DNA of 64,000 nucleotides from Oceanihabitans gracilariae (GCF_042684485.1 NZ_JBHULM010000011.1:1488001-1552000), one strand, 5' to 3'. Counted from the first letter of the stretch, positions 16,117 to 25,260 are shown. Numbers and translations are program-made. Notes: generated by a model not told the origin, from the letters alone.

Positions 16117-17070
16117 ATGAAAAGCGCTATAACAATCCTTTCTTTTATTCTCTTTTTAATCTTTTCTTGTAAACCAGAAAAAAGTAATATAGTTACTTTA
16201 AATACAACAAGTAAAGCAAAAGTTGTAAATACTGCAGCAAATAAGGGAGTTACTAGTAGTGCAGTTACTAATGAAGCATTTAATGCCTATTGGTATTCAG
16301 GAAAAGCAGAACTTAGTAGTTATGTACTTAAACAGGCTAGGTATAATGAAATTAGAACAGGAGAAGTAGTATTGATTTTTGTTACGGAGCCTTTTTCTTT
16401 AAGCAAACAAGTAAAATTAGATCATGCAGAGCAAGCAGGAGCAGACAAGGTAACAGTGATGAAATTAAACCAAATTAGAAAGTTTAATACTGGTATTTAT
16501 GACTATTCTATTGTTACTTCTACTTTTACTCCTATTGATTTTACAAACCATCCGTTAACCCTTAAAGCAACAACAAGTATACAAGAGTGGTGCGGACATA
16601 CCTTTACCCAATTAAATTTGGATGATAATCAATATCATTTTAAGCTGTTTTCATACTTTGAAGCTGATGGAGATGAGGAACGAAAATTAAATGCTGCCTT
16701 ACTAGAAGAAGATTTAATGACACGTATTCGTATACATTCTGGACAACTGCCTATTGGTGAGTTGCAATTGATTCCTTCTACCATATATAGTCGATTTAAC
16801 TATAAAAAAATGCAAGCGCATACAGCAGAAATTAGTAAAACCGAAACTGAAACTGCTTTTGCTTATACCATTAACTATTTAGATATAGATAGAACTTTAA
16901 GCATTGAAGTGGAAAAAGAATTTCCTTATAAAATTTTAGAATGGACCGAAGATTCTGGTGATGGTTTTATCACTACAGCTACATTAAAGTCTAGTTTGAA
17001 TGAACCTTATTGGAATCAAAAAAGTGTTGCCGACGAAGCTAAAAGAGAAGCACTACAATTAATTAAATAA
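16117..17070 (+). CDS. Conserved lipoprotein of unknown function
   Basis: 317 residues with an SPII signal peptide (lipobox IFSC, Cys18). The mature region contains NAYWYSGKAELSSYVLKQARYNE, VLIFVTEPFSL and TSIQEWCGHTFTQLN, features of a family common in Bacteroidota. As far as I recall, databases sometimes label these proteins 'septum formation inhibitor Maf'; no Maf-type nucleotide pyrophosphatase motif is visible, so that name should not be carried over. The stop codon directly abuts a (CA)n tract. Confidence 0.8.
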   Translation: MKSAITILSFILFLIFSCKPEKSNIVTLNTTSKAKVVNTAANKGVTSSAVTNEAFNAYWYSGKAELSSYVLKQARYNEIRTGEVVLIFVTEPFSLSKQVKLDHAEQAGADKVTVMKLNQIRKFNTGIYDYSIVTSTFTPIDFTNHPLTLKATTSIQEWCGHTFTQLNLDDNQYHFKLFSYFEADGDEERKLNAALLEEDLMTRIRIHSGQLPIGELQLIPSTIYSRFNYKKMQAHTAEISKTETETAFAYTINYLDIDRTLSIEVEKEFPYKILEWTEDSGDGFITTATLKSSLNEPYWNQKSVADEAKREALQLIK

Positions 17071-17093
17071 CACACACACACACACACACACAC
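17071..17093. repeat. (CA)11 dinucleotide microsatellite
   Basis: An uninterrupted CA run of 23 bases begins at the first base after the stop codon of the lipoprotein gene and is followed by a run of T. It is outside coding sequence, so slippage would change only the 3' untranslated region. Confidence 0.95.
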
Positions 17094-17124
17094 TTTTTTT
17101 TAGAAATTACCATTGGGTAAGCCT

Positions 17125-17269
17125 GTGTTAGCGATTGATGCGGCATCCTTTTTTGCCATTAAAAGCAAAAAAGATATAGCGGAAAGCGCGACTTTTTATG
17201 TTCCTGCAAGGCAATGCGCTAAACTTGTTTTGTGCTTTGCCTTGTAGCTAAACGTAAAAAGAAACACCC
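17125..17269 (+). repeat. Dispersed intergenic repeat, copy 1
   Basis: The core (17125-17192) reads GTGTTAGCGATTG..CGGCATCC, then a perfect hairpin (CTTTTTTGC / GCAAAAAAG), then GATATAGCGGAAAGC. It matches a second copy at 28174-28272. A variable tail (17190-17263) forms a second long hairpin: CTTTTTATGTT with AACGTAAAAAG, and CAAGGCAA with TTGCCTTG. It lies between two convergent genes, ending 8 bp before the minus-strand stop codon. From memory, the core resembles an element scattered in other Flavobacteriaceae genomes. Confidence 0.75.
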
Positions 17270-17277
17270 AAAAAAAA

Positions 17278-18768
17278 TTAGGCCTTAGAGGTTAAAGATT
17301 TAAAAAATACAAACCCAAAACCTACAAAAAGCATAAGGTGAAAAGGGAATAAACCAAAGTCGCCTCCTTGATCTCCAACTACAAAAGCACTATACATACC
17401 AAATGCAAAATAGAGCATAAGTAAGCCTTCAATAATGACGTTTGCAGAAACGTTTTTCTTTAAGTATTTATTGCCTTTCCAGCTATCTGTAAGATTATTG
17501 ATATTAAATTTTGGTGTACGTACAAAATCACTTCGTTTACCAAAATGTCCTTCTAAAACAGCAATAGAGTTGTGTAGTGAAAAGCCCATTGCAATAGAGA
17601 AAAAGGTAAAGAAAAGTGCAATGTATTGTATAAAGTTTTTAACTGTACTACCATAGGTGTTTTTATACATATACCAATAGCACACAAAGAAAATAAGGGT
17701 ACTTATTACAAAAAAGCTCATTACATAAAAGTAAGGTTTTAAGTGTGCATACTCGTTTTTAATATATAGCATTGGTATGCTTAAAATAGCTACAATAAGT
17801 ACGTTTAAAAACATGGTAGAGTTTAGTAAATGTAACAGGCCATGCATTTTTGTTTTAGCAGAAATGTTGTTGCTTTTAAGTACTTTAAAGAGCATTTTTC
17901 TAAAGTTTTCTGCGCCACCTTTGTTCCATCTAAACTGCTGTGAGCGTGCTGCACTAATTACTACTGGTAATTCGGCAGGAGTTTCTACGTTTTCTAGATA
18001 CTTAAATTTCCAGTTTTTTAACTGTGCTCTGTAGCTTAAATCTAGGTCTTCGGTTAGTGTGTCTCCTTCCCAGTTTCCTGCATCAAGAATACATTCTTTA
18101 CGCCAAACACCTGCTGTACCATTAAAATTAATAAAATGTCCTTTACTGTTTCTACCAACTTGCTCTAAGGTAAAATGTGCATCTAAAGCAAAAGCTTGAA
18201 TTTTTGTTAAGGTAGAATAGTTTCTGTTAATATGTGCCCAACGTGTTTGTACTACACCAACTTGTGCATCTTTAAAATGCGGAATGGTTTGTAATAACCA
18301 ATTTTTATTAGGAAGAAAGTCGGCATCAAAAATAGCTATGAATTCTCCTTTGGCAATTTTTAATCCTTCTTTTAGTGCACCTGCTTTAAAACCTTGTCTG
18401 TTGGTTCTGCAAATGTGCTTAATGTCTAAACCTTGTGCTTTTAGTTTTTCTATTTGCAAGGCTGTGCTTGCTACAGTCTCATCTGTAGAATCATCTAAAA
18501 CCTGAATTTCTAATTTGTCTTTTGGGTATTCTATTTCGGCAATATTATCTAACAAACGCTCCATAACATACAACTCATTATATACAGGAAGTTGTATGGT
18601 TACATATGGTATTTCTGCGGTGTTTTTTAGATTGAATTTTGGCGAATGGTCTTCCTTTTTCTGTGCAGAAATATAATTAAATAGTAGGTTTAGTTGTGCT
18701 AATGCATAAAAGAAAATTAGCAATAACGAAATAGTATAAATGGTGATGATGATTGTTTCTAAAATCAT
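17278..18768 (-). CDS. Processive GT2 glycosyltransferase, cellulose synthase-like
   Basis: 496 residues. One N-terminal membrane helix (about 1-30) is followed by a cytoplasmic GT2 domain with the canonical series: LDDSTDETV near residue 92, IFDADFLP near 149, TEDLDLSYR near 243 and QQFRW near 280 (the QxxRW motif of processive beta-glycosyltransferases). Four or five membrane helices follow. Such proteins make beta-linked polysaccharides or glucosylate lipids; without a BcsB-like partner nearby the polymer cannot be named. The start overlaps the stop of the upstream GT2 gene (ATGA), so they are cotranscribed. Confidence 0.87.
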   Translation of the reverse strand: MILETIIITIYTISLLLIFFYALAQLNLLFNYISAQKKEDHSPKFNLKNTAEIPYVTIQLPVYNELYVMERLLDNIAEIEYPKDKLEIQVLDDSTDETVASTALQIEKLKAQGLDIKHICRTNRQGFKAGALKEGLKIAKGEFIAIFDADFLPNKNWLLQTIPHFKDAQVGVVQTRWAHINRNYSTLTKIQAFALDAHFTLEQVGRNSKGHFINFNGTAGVWRKECILDAGNWEGDTLTEDLDLSYRAQLKNWKFKYLENVETPAELPVVISAARSQQFRWNKGGAENFRKMLFKVLKSNNISAKTKMHGLLHLLNSTMFLNVLIVAILSIPMLYIKNEYAHLKPYFYVMSFFVISTLIFFVCYWYMYKNTYGSTVKNFIQYIALFFTFFSIAMGFSLHNSIAVLEGHFGKRSDFVRTPKFNINNLTDSWKGNKYLKKNVSANVIIEGLLMLYFAFGMYSAFVVGDQGGDFGLFPFHLMLFVGFGFVFFKSLTSKA

Positions 18769-19457
18769 TTTTTAAAGCTGTATTTAAAGATCCAACCTAA
18801 TATTTTAATTCCTGCAAAAACACTTCCTTTTACGGTTCCTGAAACTTTAGAAACGCCAATTCTGTTTCTATAATTTACAGGGATTTCAAGATAAGATAAT
18901 TTTTGCTTCAGTACTTTTAATTGCATTTCTACGGTCCAACCATAAGTTTTATCTTCCATGTTTAAGGCTAAAAGCTTTTTGTATTTAATGGCACGAAATG
19001 GACCAAGATCTGTAAACCTTGCTCCAAAAAAGAGTTTCATTAAAAATGTGGCTAGCCAATTACCAAAAATTTGTTGCGGAGTCATAGCACCTAATTCGCG
19101 TAACTCTTTAACTCTAGACCCAACAACAAAATCAATATTGTTTTGTATAATTGGAGCTACTAATTTTGTTAATTCTTCTGGGTAATCACTATAATCACCA
19201 TCTAGAAATACAATAATGTCTGGTTTGGTTTCTTGCTGTGCAATGTAATGCATTCCTTTTAAACAAGCATAACCATATCCTTTTTGATTTTCTGTTAAAA
19301 CGGTTGCACCTGCATTTTTAGCATTTTTTTCTGTGGCATCTGTAGAGTTATTGCTTACTACAATAATTTCAGAAACCGTTTCCGGAATGTCATGAACTAC
19401 TTTTGCTATAGAGTCTGCTTCGTTATAAGCAGGAATAATAACTTTTATTATTGGCAT
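18765..19457 (-). CDS. GT2 glycosyltransferase, dolichyl-phosphate-mannose/polyprenyl-phosphate synthase-like
   Basis: The ATG at 19457 gives 230 residues beginning MPIIKVIIPAYNEADSI, a standard GT2 N-terminus; the longer frame from 19499 needs a GTG start and adds a non-conserved stretch. Motifs include IIVVSNNSTDAT and VFLDGDYSDYPEEL (the DxD region) and GWTVEMQLKVLKQ. Length and the lack of a large C-terminal membrane domain fit a DPM1-type enzyme that loads a sugar onto a lipid phosphate. It is the upstream partner of the cellulose-synthase-like gene. Confidence 0.83.
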   Translation of the reverse strand: MPIIKVIIPAYNEADSIAKVVHDIPETVSEIIVVSNNSTDATEKNAKNAGATVLTENQKGYGYACLKGMHYIAQQETKPDIIVFLDGDYSDYPEELTKLVAPIIQNNIDFVVGSRVKELRELGAMTPQQIFGNWLATFLMKLFFGARFTDLGPFRAIKYKKLLALNMEDKTYGWTVEMQLKVLKQKLSYLEIPVNYRNRIGVSKVSGTVKGSVFAGIKILGWIFKYSFKK

Positions 19458-19616
19458 TAATTTTTTCTTAGGAATTGCAAAAGTACAATAGAAATGCACA
19501 TAATTTGTTATAAACAGTATGGTTTCTTTTCCACGTGTTTAGCTTTGGTAATTTGTAAAACTTTTGCTGCTATTATAAATTGTTGTTTTGTTGCACTAAG
19601 ATGCGCTTGTTTGTAA

Positions 19617-21206
19617 CTATTTTTTATTTACATAATCCATTAAGTCTACATCGTTTCCTAATAATATTTCTGTAGGATTAATACGTCCTTTCATAGTGTC
19701 GTTTTCTAATTTTAAAACACCTCTTGGGCACACTGCAGAACAAATACCACAACCAACACAACTAGAACGTACAATGTTTTCTCCTTTTTGTGCATAGGCT
19801 CTAACGTCTATTCCCATTTCGCAACTGTTTGAGCAGTTACCACAAGAAATACATTGTCCTCCATTGGTTGTAATTCTAAATTTAGAAAACAAACGTTGTT
19901 GAAATCCTAAAATAGCAGCCATCGGGCAACCAAATCTACACCAAGATCTGTTTCCTAAAATGGGGTAAAAACCGGTACCAATTACTCCAGAAAAAATAGA
20001 ACCTATATAAATACCATAAATAGATCGAAGCGTTCCTGCTTTTATAAAAAACACATGTTCTGTGGTTCCTGAAAAGTGAAGTATTAGTAATAAGATAATA
20101 GTAGCAAAAAAGCCAATAGCTCCATATTTTACGTCTTTACCAAATTCTTTGCCTTTAAAGTATAAAACAGCAGTAAATAGTAGGGTTAAAAAACCAATGA
20201 CTAAAGAGATAAATACACCTCTTGTTAACCAAAAATCATTACTGTCATACCCTAAATAGGTGTAAATCATTGCAGTTGTCATTACTACAGAAAATACTAA
20301 AACGGTATGAATTAACCAACGTTCTATTTTCCATGCAGACATTTTTTTAGAGGATAATTGTCTAAATGAGTCTCCTGCAGTTTCGGCCAATCCACCACAA
20401 CCACAAACCCAAGAACAGTACCAGCGTTTTCCGTATTTGTAGGTTAAAATTGGCGAAATAACAAAGATGGAAATAATACCAAAAAGTATTAATGCCAAAC
20501 CAATATTTCCGTTTGATAAAAAGCCATTAACAGACCATTCATCAAAAATATAATAGTTAAGTGGCCACATCGATTTTAAGTCGTAGTATGGCAAATCGTT
20601 ATTCATAACATACATAAACTCAGGAATCAAAAAGGCAAAACCTAATTGAAAGAACATTACAGAAACCGTACGTACTTGTTGGTATCTATTGTGTCTGTAT
20701 TTAAGTATAAATTTGTATCCAAAAGCTAAAATAGCAACCGTATATAAGGTACCATAAACAAACCACTGGCTTGCAGGTCTACCAGAAAGTAATTTGCTTA
20801 ACGGATCAAACAAAGCAATTAGTCCTGTGTTTTCTGCACCATCTGTACCTAAGCCTAAATATTTAGGAAAAAAGTATAATACAATATAAAATGTGGTAAG
20901 TATAACACCAACAATCCATCCCCAAACACCTCGAGACGAAATAGATTTAAACCAAACACCATCGTTTTTTATGCCTTCTAATTTATGAAGGTAAGCACCT
21001 CTAGCATATACAATTATACCTAAAGAAATGCAGCCTAAAGCAAGGGTTAAAAACAACCCTTTGTTAGGGAAATTGGTGTTAAAAAGAGCTAATGCAAGAA
21101 TAAAAAGACCTATTACTCCTATGGCTAATGCTATTTTTTGTTTGTTAGAAATATCTAAAGCATCAGGTTTAGCCAACGACATGCTGTGATTTAATTTATT
21201 ACTCAT
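19617..21206 (-). CDS. Membrane-bound 4Fe-4S protein, NosR/NapH-like
   Basis: 529 residues with about nine to ten membrane segments and a C-terminal pair of 4Fe-4S cluster sites (CISCGNCSNSCEMGID and SCVGCGICSAVCPRGVLKL). The membrane part holds the paired Cys motifs WYCSWVCGCGGLAETAGD and RSWCRFGCPMAAI that are typical of NapH/NosR/RdxA-type polyferredoxins. It should move electrons from the quinone pool or a flavoprotein through the membrane. No periplasmic FMN domain is present. It follows the flavoprotein gene by 2 bp, so the two probably form one electron-transfer unit; the final acceptor is not encoded here. Confidence 0.85.
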   Translation of the reverse strand: MSNKLNHSMSLAKPDALDISNKQKIALAIGVIGLFILALALFNTNFPNKGLFLTLALGCISLGIIVYARGAYLHKLEGIKNDGVWFKSISSRGVWGWIVGVILTTFYIVLYFFPKYLGLGTDGAENTGLIALFDPLSKLLSGRPASQWFVYGTLYTVAILAFGYKFILKYRHNRYQQVRTVSVMFFQLGFAFLIPEFMYVMNNDLPYYDLKSMWPLNYYIFDEWSVNGFLSNGNIGLALILFGIISIFVISPILTYKYGKRWYCSWVCGCGGLAETAGDSFRQLSSKKMSAWKIERWLIHTVLVFSVVMTTAMIYTYLGYDSNDFWLTRGVFISLVIGFLTLLFTAVLYFKGKEFGKDVKYGAIGFFATIILLLILHFSGTTEHVFFIKAGTLRSIYGIYIGSIFSGVIGTGFYPILGNRSWCRFGCPMAAILGFQQRLFSKFRITTNGGQCISCGNCSNSCEMGIDVRAYAQKGENIVRSSCVGCGICSAVCPRGVLKLENDTMKGRINPTEILLGNDVDLMDYVNKK

Positions 21207-21208
21207 AA

Positions 21209-22513
21209 TTAGGCAGTTTGAAATTGGTTGTTAAAAGCAGTTTGAATTGCTGTTTCATAATGTTTAAATAATTCAGGGTCAAAATTAGCTTCTGCTAAGT
21301 GGTTTATTACATAAGCTACATCGCGTTTTTGTGTTAACCAAGTATCAAACGTTTCATGACGCATTCGTATGCCAAAAGTATTTATTCCTAAAAACAGGTT
21401 GGTGTCTTTATGGTAGGCTACAGTAATACATTTGGTGTCGTCTTCATGTTTCCAATGAAAATGTTTTTCGTATTCTGGTTTTCCTCTGCTTCCAAAAACC
21501 CAACCATAGGTTTGGTATTCTATATCTAAAAATTTGGCTGAATTAAACCAATGTCCTGGTTTGTATGCTGTTTTGTTGCCACAAATAGTTTGTGCAAGTG
21601 TTTCTCCCATCATGCGTCCTGTGTACCAAACCGCTTCAATAGGTCTTCTGTTGCCAATGGCTTGGTGTTGTTCTGCGCAATCACCAATAGCATACACGTC
21701 TGGTATGTTTGTTTCTAAAAAACGGTTTACCAAAACGCCTCTTCCTGTTTCAATGTTAGAGTCTTTTAAAAAGTCTATGTTTGGGGAAACTCCAGCAGTT
21801 AATCCTACAACGTTACAAGCAATTTCTTCGCCTGTTTCTTCGATAATAACAGATTTTACTTTGCCATTTTCATCGGAAACAATTTCTTTTAAATTGGTAT
21901 TTAAACGTAAATCTATATGATGGTTTTTAATATGTCTGTTAATCATTTGGCTTTCACCTTCAGGTAAAACACCATTCCAAAAACTAGTTTCTCTAACTAA
22001 AAAGGTAACCGGAATGTTACGTGAGTTAAGCATTTCGGCAAGTTCAATACCTATTAAACCACCACCAACAATTACAGCTCTTTTACACACTTTATTGTTT
22101 GGTGCATACACTTCTAAATTGTCTACATCTTGTTTGCTGTATAAACCTTGTGCACCTTTTAAGTCTTGTCCTGGCCAACCAAATTTATTAGGCTTGCTTC
22201 CTGTAGCAATAATAAGTTTGCTGTATTGTAGGGTTTCTCCGTTTGCAAAATGAAGTGTTTTAGAAAGGGTATCTACATTTTTTACAAAACCTTGTTTTAG
22301 TTCTATTCTGTTTTTCTCCCAAAACCAATCTTCATAGGGTTTGGTATGTTCATATTTCATGTGTCCCATGTATATATACATAAGCGCTGTTCTAGAAAAG
22401 AAATGTTCGGTTTCTGCAGAGATAATAGTAATTTTTTTATCTGAGTTTTTTCTAATATGCCTTGCAGCTGTTACTCCAGAAATTCCGTTTCCAATAATGA
22501 CAATATGTTCCAT
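21209..22513 (-). CDS. NAD(P)/FAD-dependent oxidoreductase (NirB N-domain-like)
   Basis: 434 residues, with an FAD loop at the start (GNGISGVTAARHIRK), an NAD(P)-binding loop near residue 149 (VIVGGGLIGIELAEML) and the FAD ribityl motif VYAIGDCAEQH near residue 275. The fold matches pyridine nucleotide-disulfide oxidoreductases such as the N-terminal half of nitrite reductase NirB, without siroheme or redox-active disulfide. The C-terminal 110 residues are longer than in simple ferredoxin reductases. Its tight pairing with the polyferredoxin gene suggests it feeds electrons to, or takes them from, that protein. Confidence 0.88.
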   Translation of the reverse strand: MEHIVIIGNGISGVTAARHIRKNSDKKITIISAETEHFFSRTALMYIYMGHMKYEHTKPYEDWFWEKNRIELKQGFVKNVDTLSKTLHFANGETLQYSKLIIATGSKPNKFGWPGQDLKGAQGLYSKQDVDNLEVYAPNNKVCKRAVIVGGGLIGIELAEMLNSRNIPVTFLVRETSFWNGVLPEGESQMINRHIKNHHIDLRLNTNLKEIVSDENGKVKSVIIEETGEEIACNVVGLTAGVSPNIDFLKDSNIETGRGVLVNRFLETNIPDVYAIGDCAEQHQAIGNRRPIEAVWYTGRMMGETLAQTICGNKTAYKPGHWFNSAKFLDIEYQTYGWVFGSRGKPEYEKHFHWKHEDDTKCITVAYHKDTNLFLGINTFGIRMRHETFDTWLTQKRDVAYVINHLAEANFDPELFKHYETAIQTAFNNQFQTA

Positions 22514-22607
22514 AAATTTGGTTTAGTTATCCGTTTTGTCGAAAGTTAAGTTAAAACCTTAACACAGTAATTTCAATTTGATTAATTTTAGACATAAATT
22601 AACACGT

Positions 22608-23615
22608 ATGCGTTTTATATTAAAGATTGTTTTTTTCTTATTTATCTGTTCTTGCTCTATGTCTCCATTAGAAAATGAGAAGATTAATGGAGTGAGTTTT
22701 GTTGCCTCTAGAGAGTTTGTTAAAGATGCGCATATTGCTCCAATAGTTAATATTCATGCCAATTATGCTGCGGTAATGCCTTTTGGTTTTGTGCAAGAGT
22801 TGCAAGATCCAAAAGTGGTTTACAATAAAAACAGACAGTGGTTTGGAGAAACTAGAGTAGGAGCAAAGCAATATATAGAGGCTTTGCAAAAGAAAAACAT
22901 TAAAATCATGATGAAACCTCAAATCTGGGTTAGAAAAGGGGAATTCACAGGATATATTAAAATGAAAAACGAAGCAGATTGGAAACTTTTAGAAGAATCT
23001 TACGCTACGTTTATTTTAGATTATGCCGCTTTAGCGGAAGAAACAAAGGCCGAAATTTTATGTATTGGTACAGAATTGGAACAATTTGTTGTGAACAGAC
23101 CCGATTTTTGGAAGCAATTAATTGTGGAAATAAGAAAGGTATATAAAGGGAAACTAACCTATGCAGCCAATTGGGATGAATTTAAAAGAACCCCTTTTTG
23201 GAGCGATTTAGATTTTATTGGTATGGATGCTTATTTTCCTATAAGCGAAGAAAAAACACCAACTATTGAAGCGTGTATAGAAGGATGGAAACCTCACGTA
23301 GCAACGATTAAGTCTTTTTCTGAAACCTATAAAAAACCTATTTTGTTTACCGAATTTGGGTATAGAAGTGTGGACTATTCGGGAAAAGAACCTTGGCGAA
23401 GTGATAGAAGTATGACTAGTGTAAACCTAGAAGCACAAACCAATACTACCAAAGCTTTGCTGCAAACTTTTTGGAAAGAAGATTGGTTTGCTGGTGGTTT
23501 TATTTGGAAATGGTTTCATAACCACCAAGAAGTAGGAGGAGAAACAAATAACCGATTTACACCACAAAATAAACCAGTAGAAAAAGTGATTAAAGAGGTG
23601 TATAAGGCATTTTAG
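22608..23615 (+). CDS. GH113-like glycoside hydrolase lipoprotein
   Basis: The ATG at 22608 puts a proper signal peptide at the N-terminus (MRFILKIVFFLFICSCS, lipobox around Cys15/17), so the ATG at 22578 is rejected; this gives 335 residues. The body is a TIM-barrel of the GH113 type: 'KNIKIMMKPQIW', LCIGTELEQF with the probable acid/base Glu and ILFTEFGYRS with the probable nucleophile Glu; AGGFIWKWF comes near the end. GH113 enzymes act on beta-mannans or related chains. The gene is divergent from the flavoprotein gene. Confidence 0.82.
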   Translation: MRFILKIVFFLFICSCSMSPLENEKINGVSFVASREFVKDAHIAPIVNIHANYAAVMPFGFVQELQDPKVVYNKNRQWFGETRVGAKQYIEALQKKNIKIMMKPQIWVRKGEFTGYIKMKNEADWKLLEESYATFILDYAALAEETKAEILCIGTELEQFVVNRPDFWKQLIVEIRKVYKGKLTYAANWDEFKRTPFWSDLDFIGMDAYFPISEEKTPTIEACIEGWKPHVATIKSFSETYKKPILFTEFGYRSVDYSGKEPWRSDRSMTSVNLEAQTNTTKALLQTFWKEDWFAGGFIWKWFHNHQEVGGETNNRFTPQNKPVEKVIKEVYKAF

Positions 23616-23727
23616 TTACAGATCGATTTTATGCCTTTTTAAATTAATAATTTAGTAATGCAGAAAATGTTTTTTTAATTGCTAATAGTATGTTATTTAC
23701 TAAGGGCTAAACACCTAAATAAAACAG

Positions 23728-24465
23728 ATGAAACAAAGTAGAACACTTGCAATAGGAGATATTCACGGAGGATTAAAAGCTTTAAAACAATTGCTTCAAC
23801 GTATTGAAGTAACAGAAAAGGATTGCTTTATTTTTCTTGGTGATTATGTAGATGGTTGGAGTGATTCTGCACAAGTAATTTCGTTTTTAATAGATTTTTC
23901 TAAACAATATAATTGTACGTTTATAAGAGGAAACCATGATGTTTGGTGTATGCAATGGCTAGAAACAGGAAACATAAATGATTCTTGGTATTTGCATGGA
24001 GGAAAAGAAACTATAGCAAGTTATAAAACCATTACAAATGCTGAAAAAAAAGAGCACCTTGCGTTTTTTAAAACGACCAAACTTTATTTGCTAGACTCTA
24101 AAAACAGATTGTTTTTACATGCAGGGTTTACTTCTATGCATGGTGTAACAAGAGAAGTGAACCCAGAAAGTTTTTATTATGATAGAACCCTTTGGGAAAT
24201 GGCTTTAACTATGGATAAAAGTATTCCTGAAGATGCTATCATTTATCCTAAAAGATTAAAGCATTATCACGAAATTTATATTGGTCATACACCAACCACA
24301 AATTTTAATAAACACACACCTACAAATGCTGTAAATATTTGGAATGTAGATACAGGAGCTGCATTTAAAGGAAAACTTTCTGCCATAGATGTTGATACCA
24401 AGGAAATCTATCAAAGTGAGCCTGTTTATAGTTTTTACCCAAACGAACTAGGTAGAAATAAATAG
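23728..24465 (+). CDS. Serine/threonine-type metallophosphoesterase
   Basis: 245 residues with the complete PPP-type metal-binding set: GDIHGGLKAL, GDYVDGWSDSAQV and RGNHDVWC, followed by LFLHAGF and IGHTPT that supply the remaining His ligands. This is the bacterial PrpA/ApaH-like group, which removes phosphate from proteins or cleaves dinucleoside polyphosphates. The GDYVDGW variant in place of GDxxDRG is common among flavobacterial homologues as far as I recall. No partner gene defines its substrate. Confidence 0.87.
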   Translation: MKQSRTLAIGDIHGGLKALKQLLQRIEVTEKDCFIFLGDYVDGWSDSAQVISFLIDFSKQYNCTFIRGNHDVWCMQWLETGNINDSWYLHGGKETIASYKTITNAEKKEHLAFFKTTKLYLLDSKNRLFLHAGFTSMHGVTREVNPESFYYDRTLWEMALTMDKSIPEDAIIYPKRLKHYHEIYIGHTPTTNFNKHTPTNAVNIWNVDTGAAFKGKLSAIDVDTKEIYQSEPVYSFYPNELGRNK

Positions 24466-24498
24466 CCTTATTTAAAAGTTTGAAGTTCTTATAGGCTA
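24463..24498. terminator. Bidirectional terminator-like hairpin built on two stop codons
   Basis: TAGCCT (24463-24468) pairs with AGGCTA (24493-24498). Its two ends are the stop codons of the convergent metallophosphoesterase and glycosyltransferase genes. The stem is short with additional A/T pairs inside. Confidence 0.4.
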
Positions 24499-25245
24499 AC
24501 AAATATGTTTTTTATAATAAGCAAACAAGCTATCTGGTGATGCGCCAAGCCACTTTTTTATATAGATGGTCCAGAAATGGTACTGTAGTTTCCAAACTCC
24601 ATGCTTTTCATACAATCTAGCAGAGGTTTCAATTTTTTTATTGATAACTACAAATTGCTTTCGGTTATAAAGTTCTTGAATTAAAATATTGTCTTCATAA
24701 ATGGTATAGTTTTCATTAAAACCTCCAATTTCATGAAATAATTTTTTGGTAATAAATTGACTTTGGTCACCTCCTCTACAAATACTCCAATTAAATTTAG
24801 TAAACCAACTTGCTAAGCGTAACCACCAATGTGTACTTTTAAATTGTAGTCTAAAACAACCAGCCAAATTATCTTTTTTAACTTCGTTAATAATTAATTG
24901 ATCAAAGTTTTTTGGCGGAAAGGAATCAGCATGTAAAAAATATAAAATATTGCCAGAAGCAGCTTTTGTTCCAACATTCATTTGTTTGGCTCGACCACGT
25001 TTTGAGGTGAAAAGGAACACTTTTGGTCTAGCCATGTTTAAAGCTTTTTCAGAATTCTCTTTTTCGTTATAAGTAGCAGTATTAAAACTACTAACTATTT
25101 CTGGTGAGTTATCTATGCTTCCGCCATCCACCACAATAATTTCAGCAATATTTTTAGCCTTACTATTTTCAATGATATGTTCTAGCAGATTTTTAATATG
25201 ATCTGCTTCGTTTAACATAGGGATGATGATAGAAATTTTATTCAT
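24496..25245 (-). CDS. GT2 glycosyltransferase of the arsenosugar cluster (TIGR04283-like)
   Basis: 249 residues with a GT2 start (KISIIIPMLNEADHI), IIVVDGGSIDNS, FTSKRGRAKQMNVG, LYFLHADSFPP (metal-binding region) and RGGDQSQFI. These features match the family annotated TIGR04283, which is repeatedly found with the radical-SAM gene arsS. It likely adds or builds the glyceryl/sugar part of the arsenosugar aglycone; the exact transfer is unproven. It is the last gene of the minus-strand arsenic cluster and is separated from the DUF547 gene by a gap with a perfect 12-bp inverted repeat. Confidence 0.83.
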   Translation of the reverse strand: MNKISIIIPMLNEADHIKNLLEHIIENSKAKNIAEIIVVDGGSIDNSPEIVSSFNTATYNEKENSEKALNMARPKVFLFTSKRGRAKQMNVGTKAASGNILYFLHADSFPPKNFDQLIINEVKKDNLAGCFRLQFKSTHWWLRLASWFTKFNWSICRGGDQSQFITKKLFHEIGGFNENYTIYEDNILIQELYNRKQFVVINKKIETSARLYEKHGVWKLQYHFWTIYIKKWLGASPDSLFAYYKKHIC

Positions 25246-25260
25246 GAGCTAGCATTTCTT

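Noticed and set aside
16117..17070. 'Maf septum formation inhibitor' as a name for the lipoprotein
   Set aside because: No Maf motifs; the name seems to be a propagated database label.
17071..17093. (CA)n tract as a phase-variation switch of the lipoprotein gene
   Set aside because: The tract is after the stop codon, so length changes cannot shift the reading frame.
21534..21920. 128-codon plus-strand ORF
   Set aside because: Antisense to the well-supported flavoprotein gene; no protein-family features.
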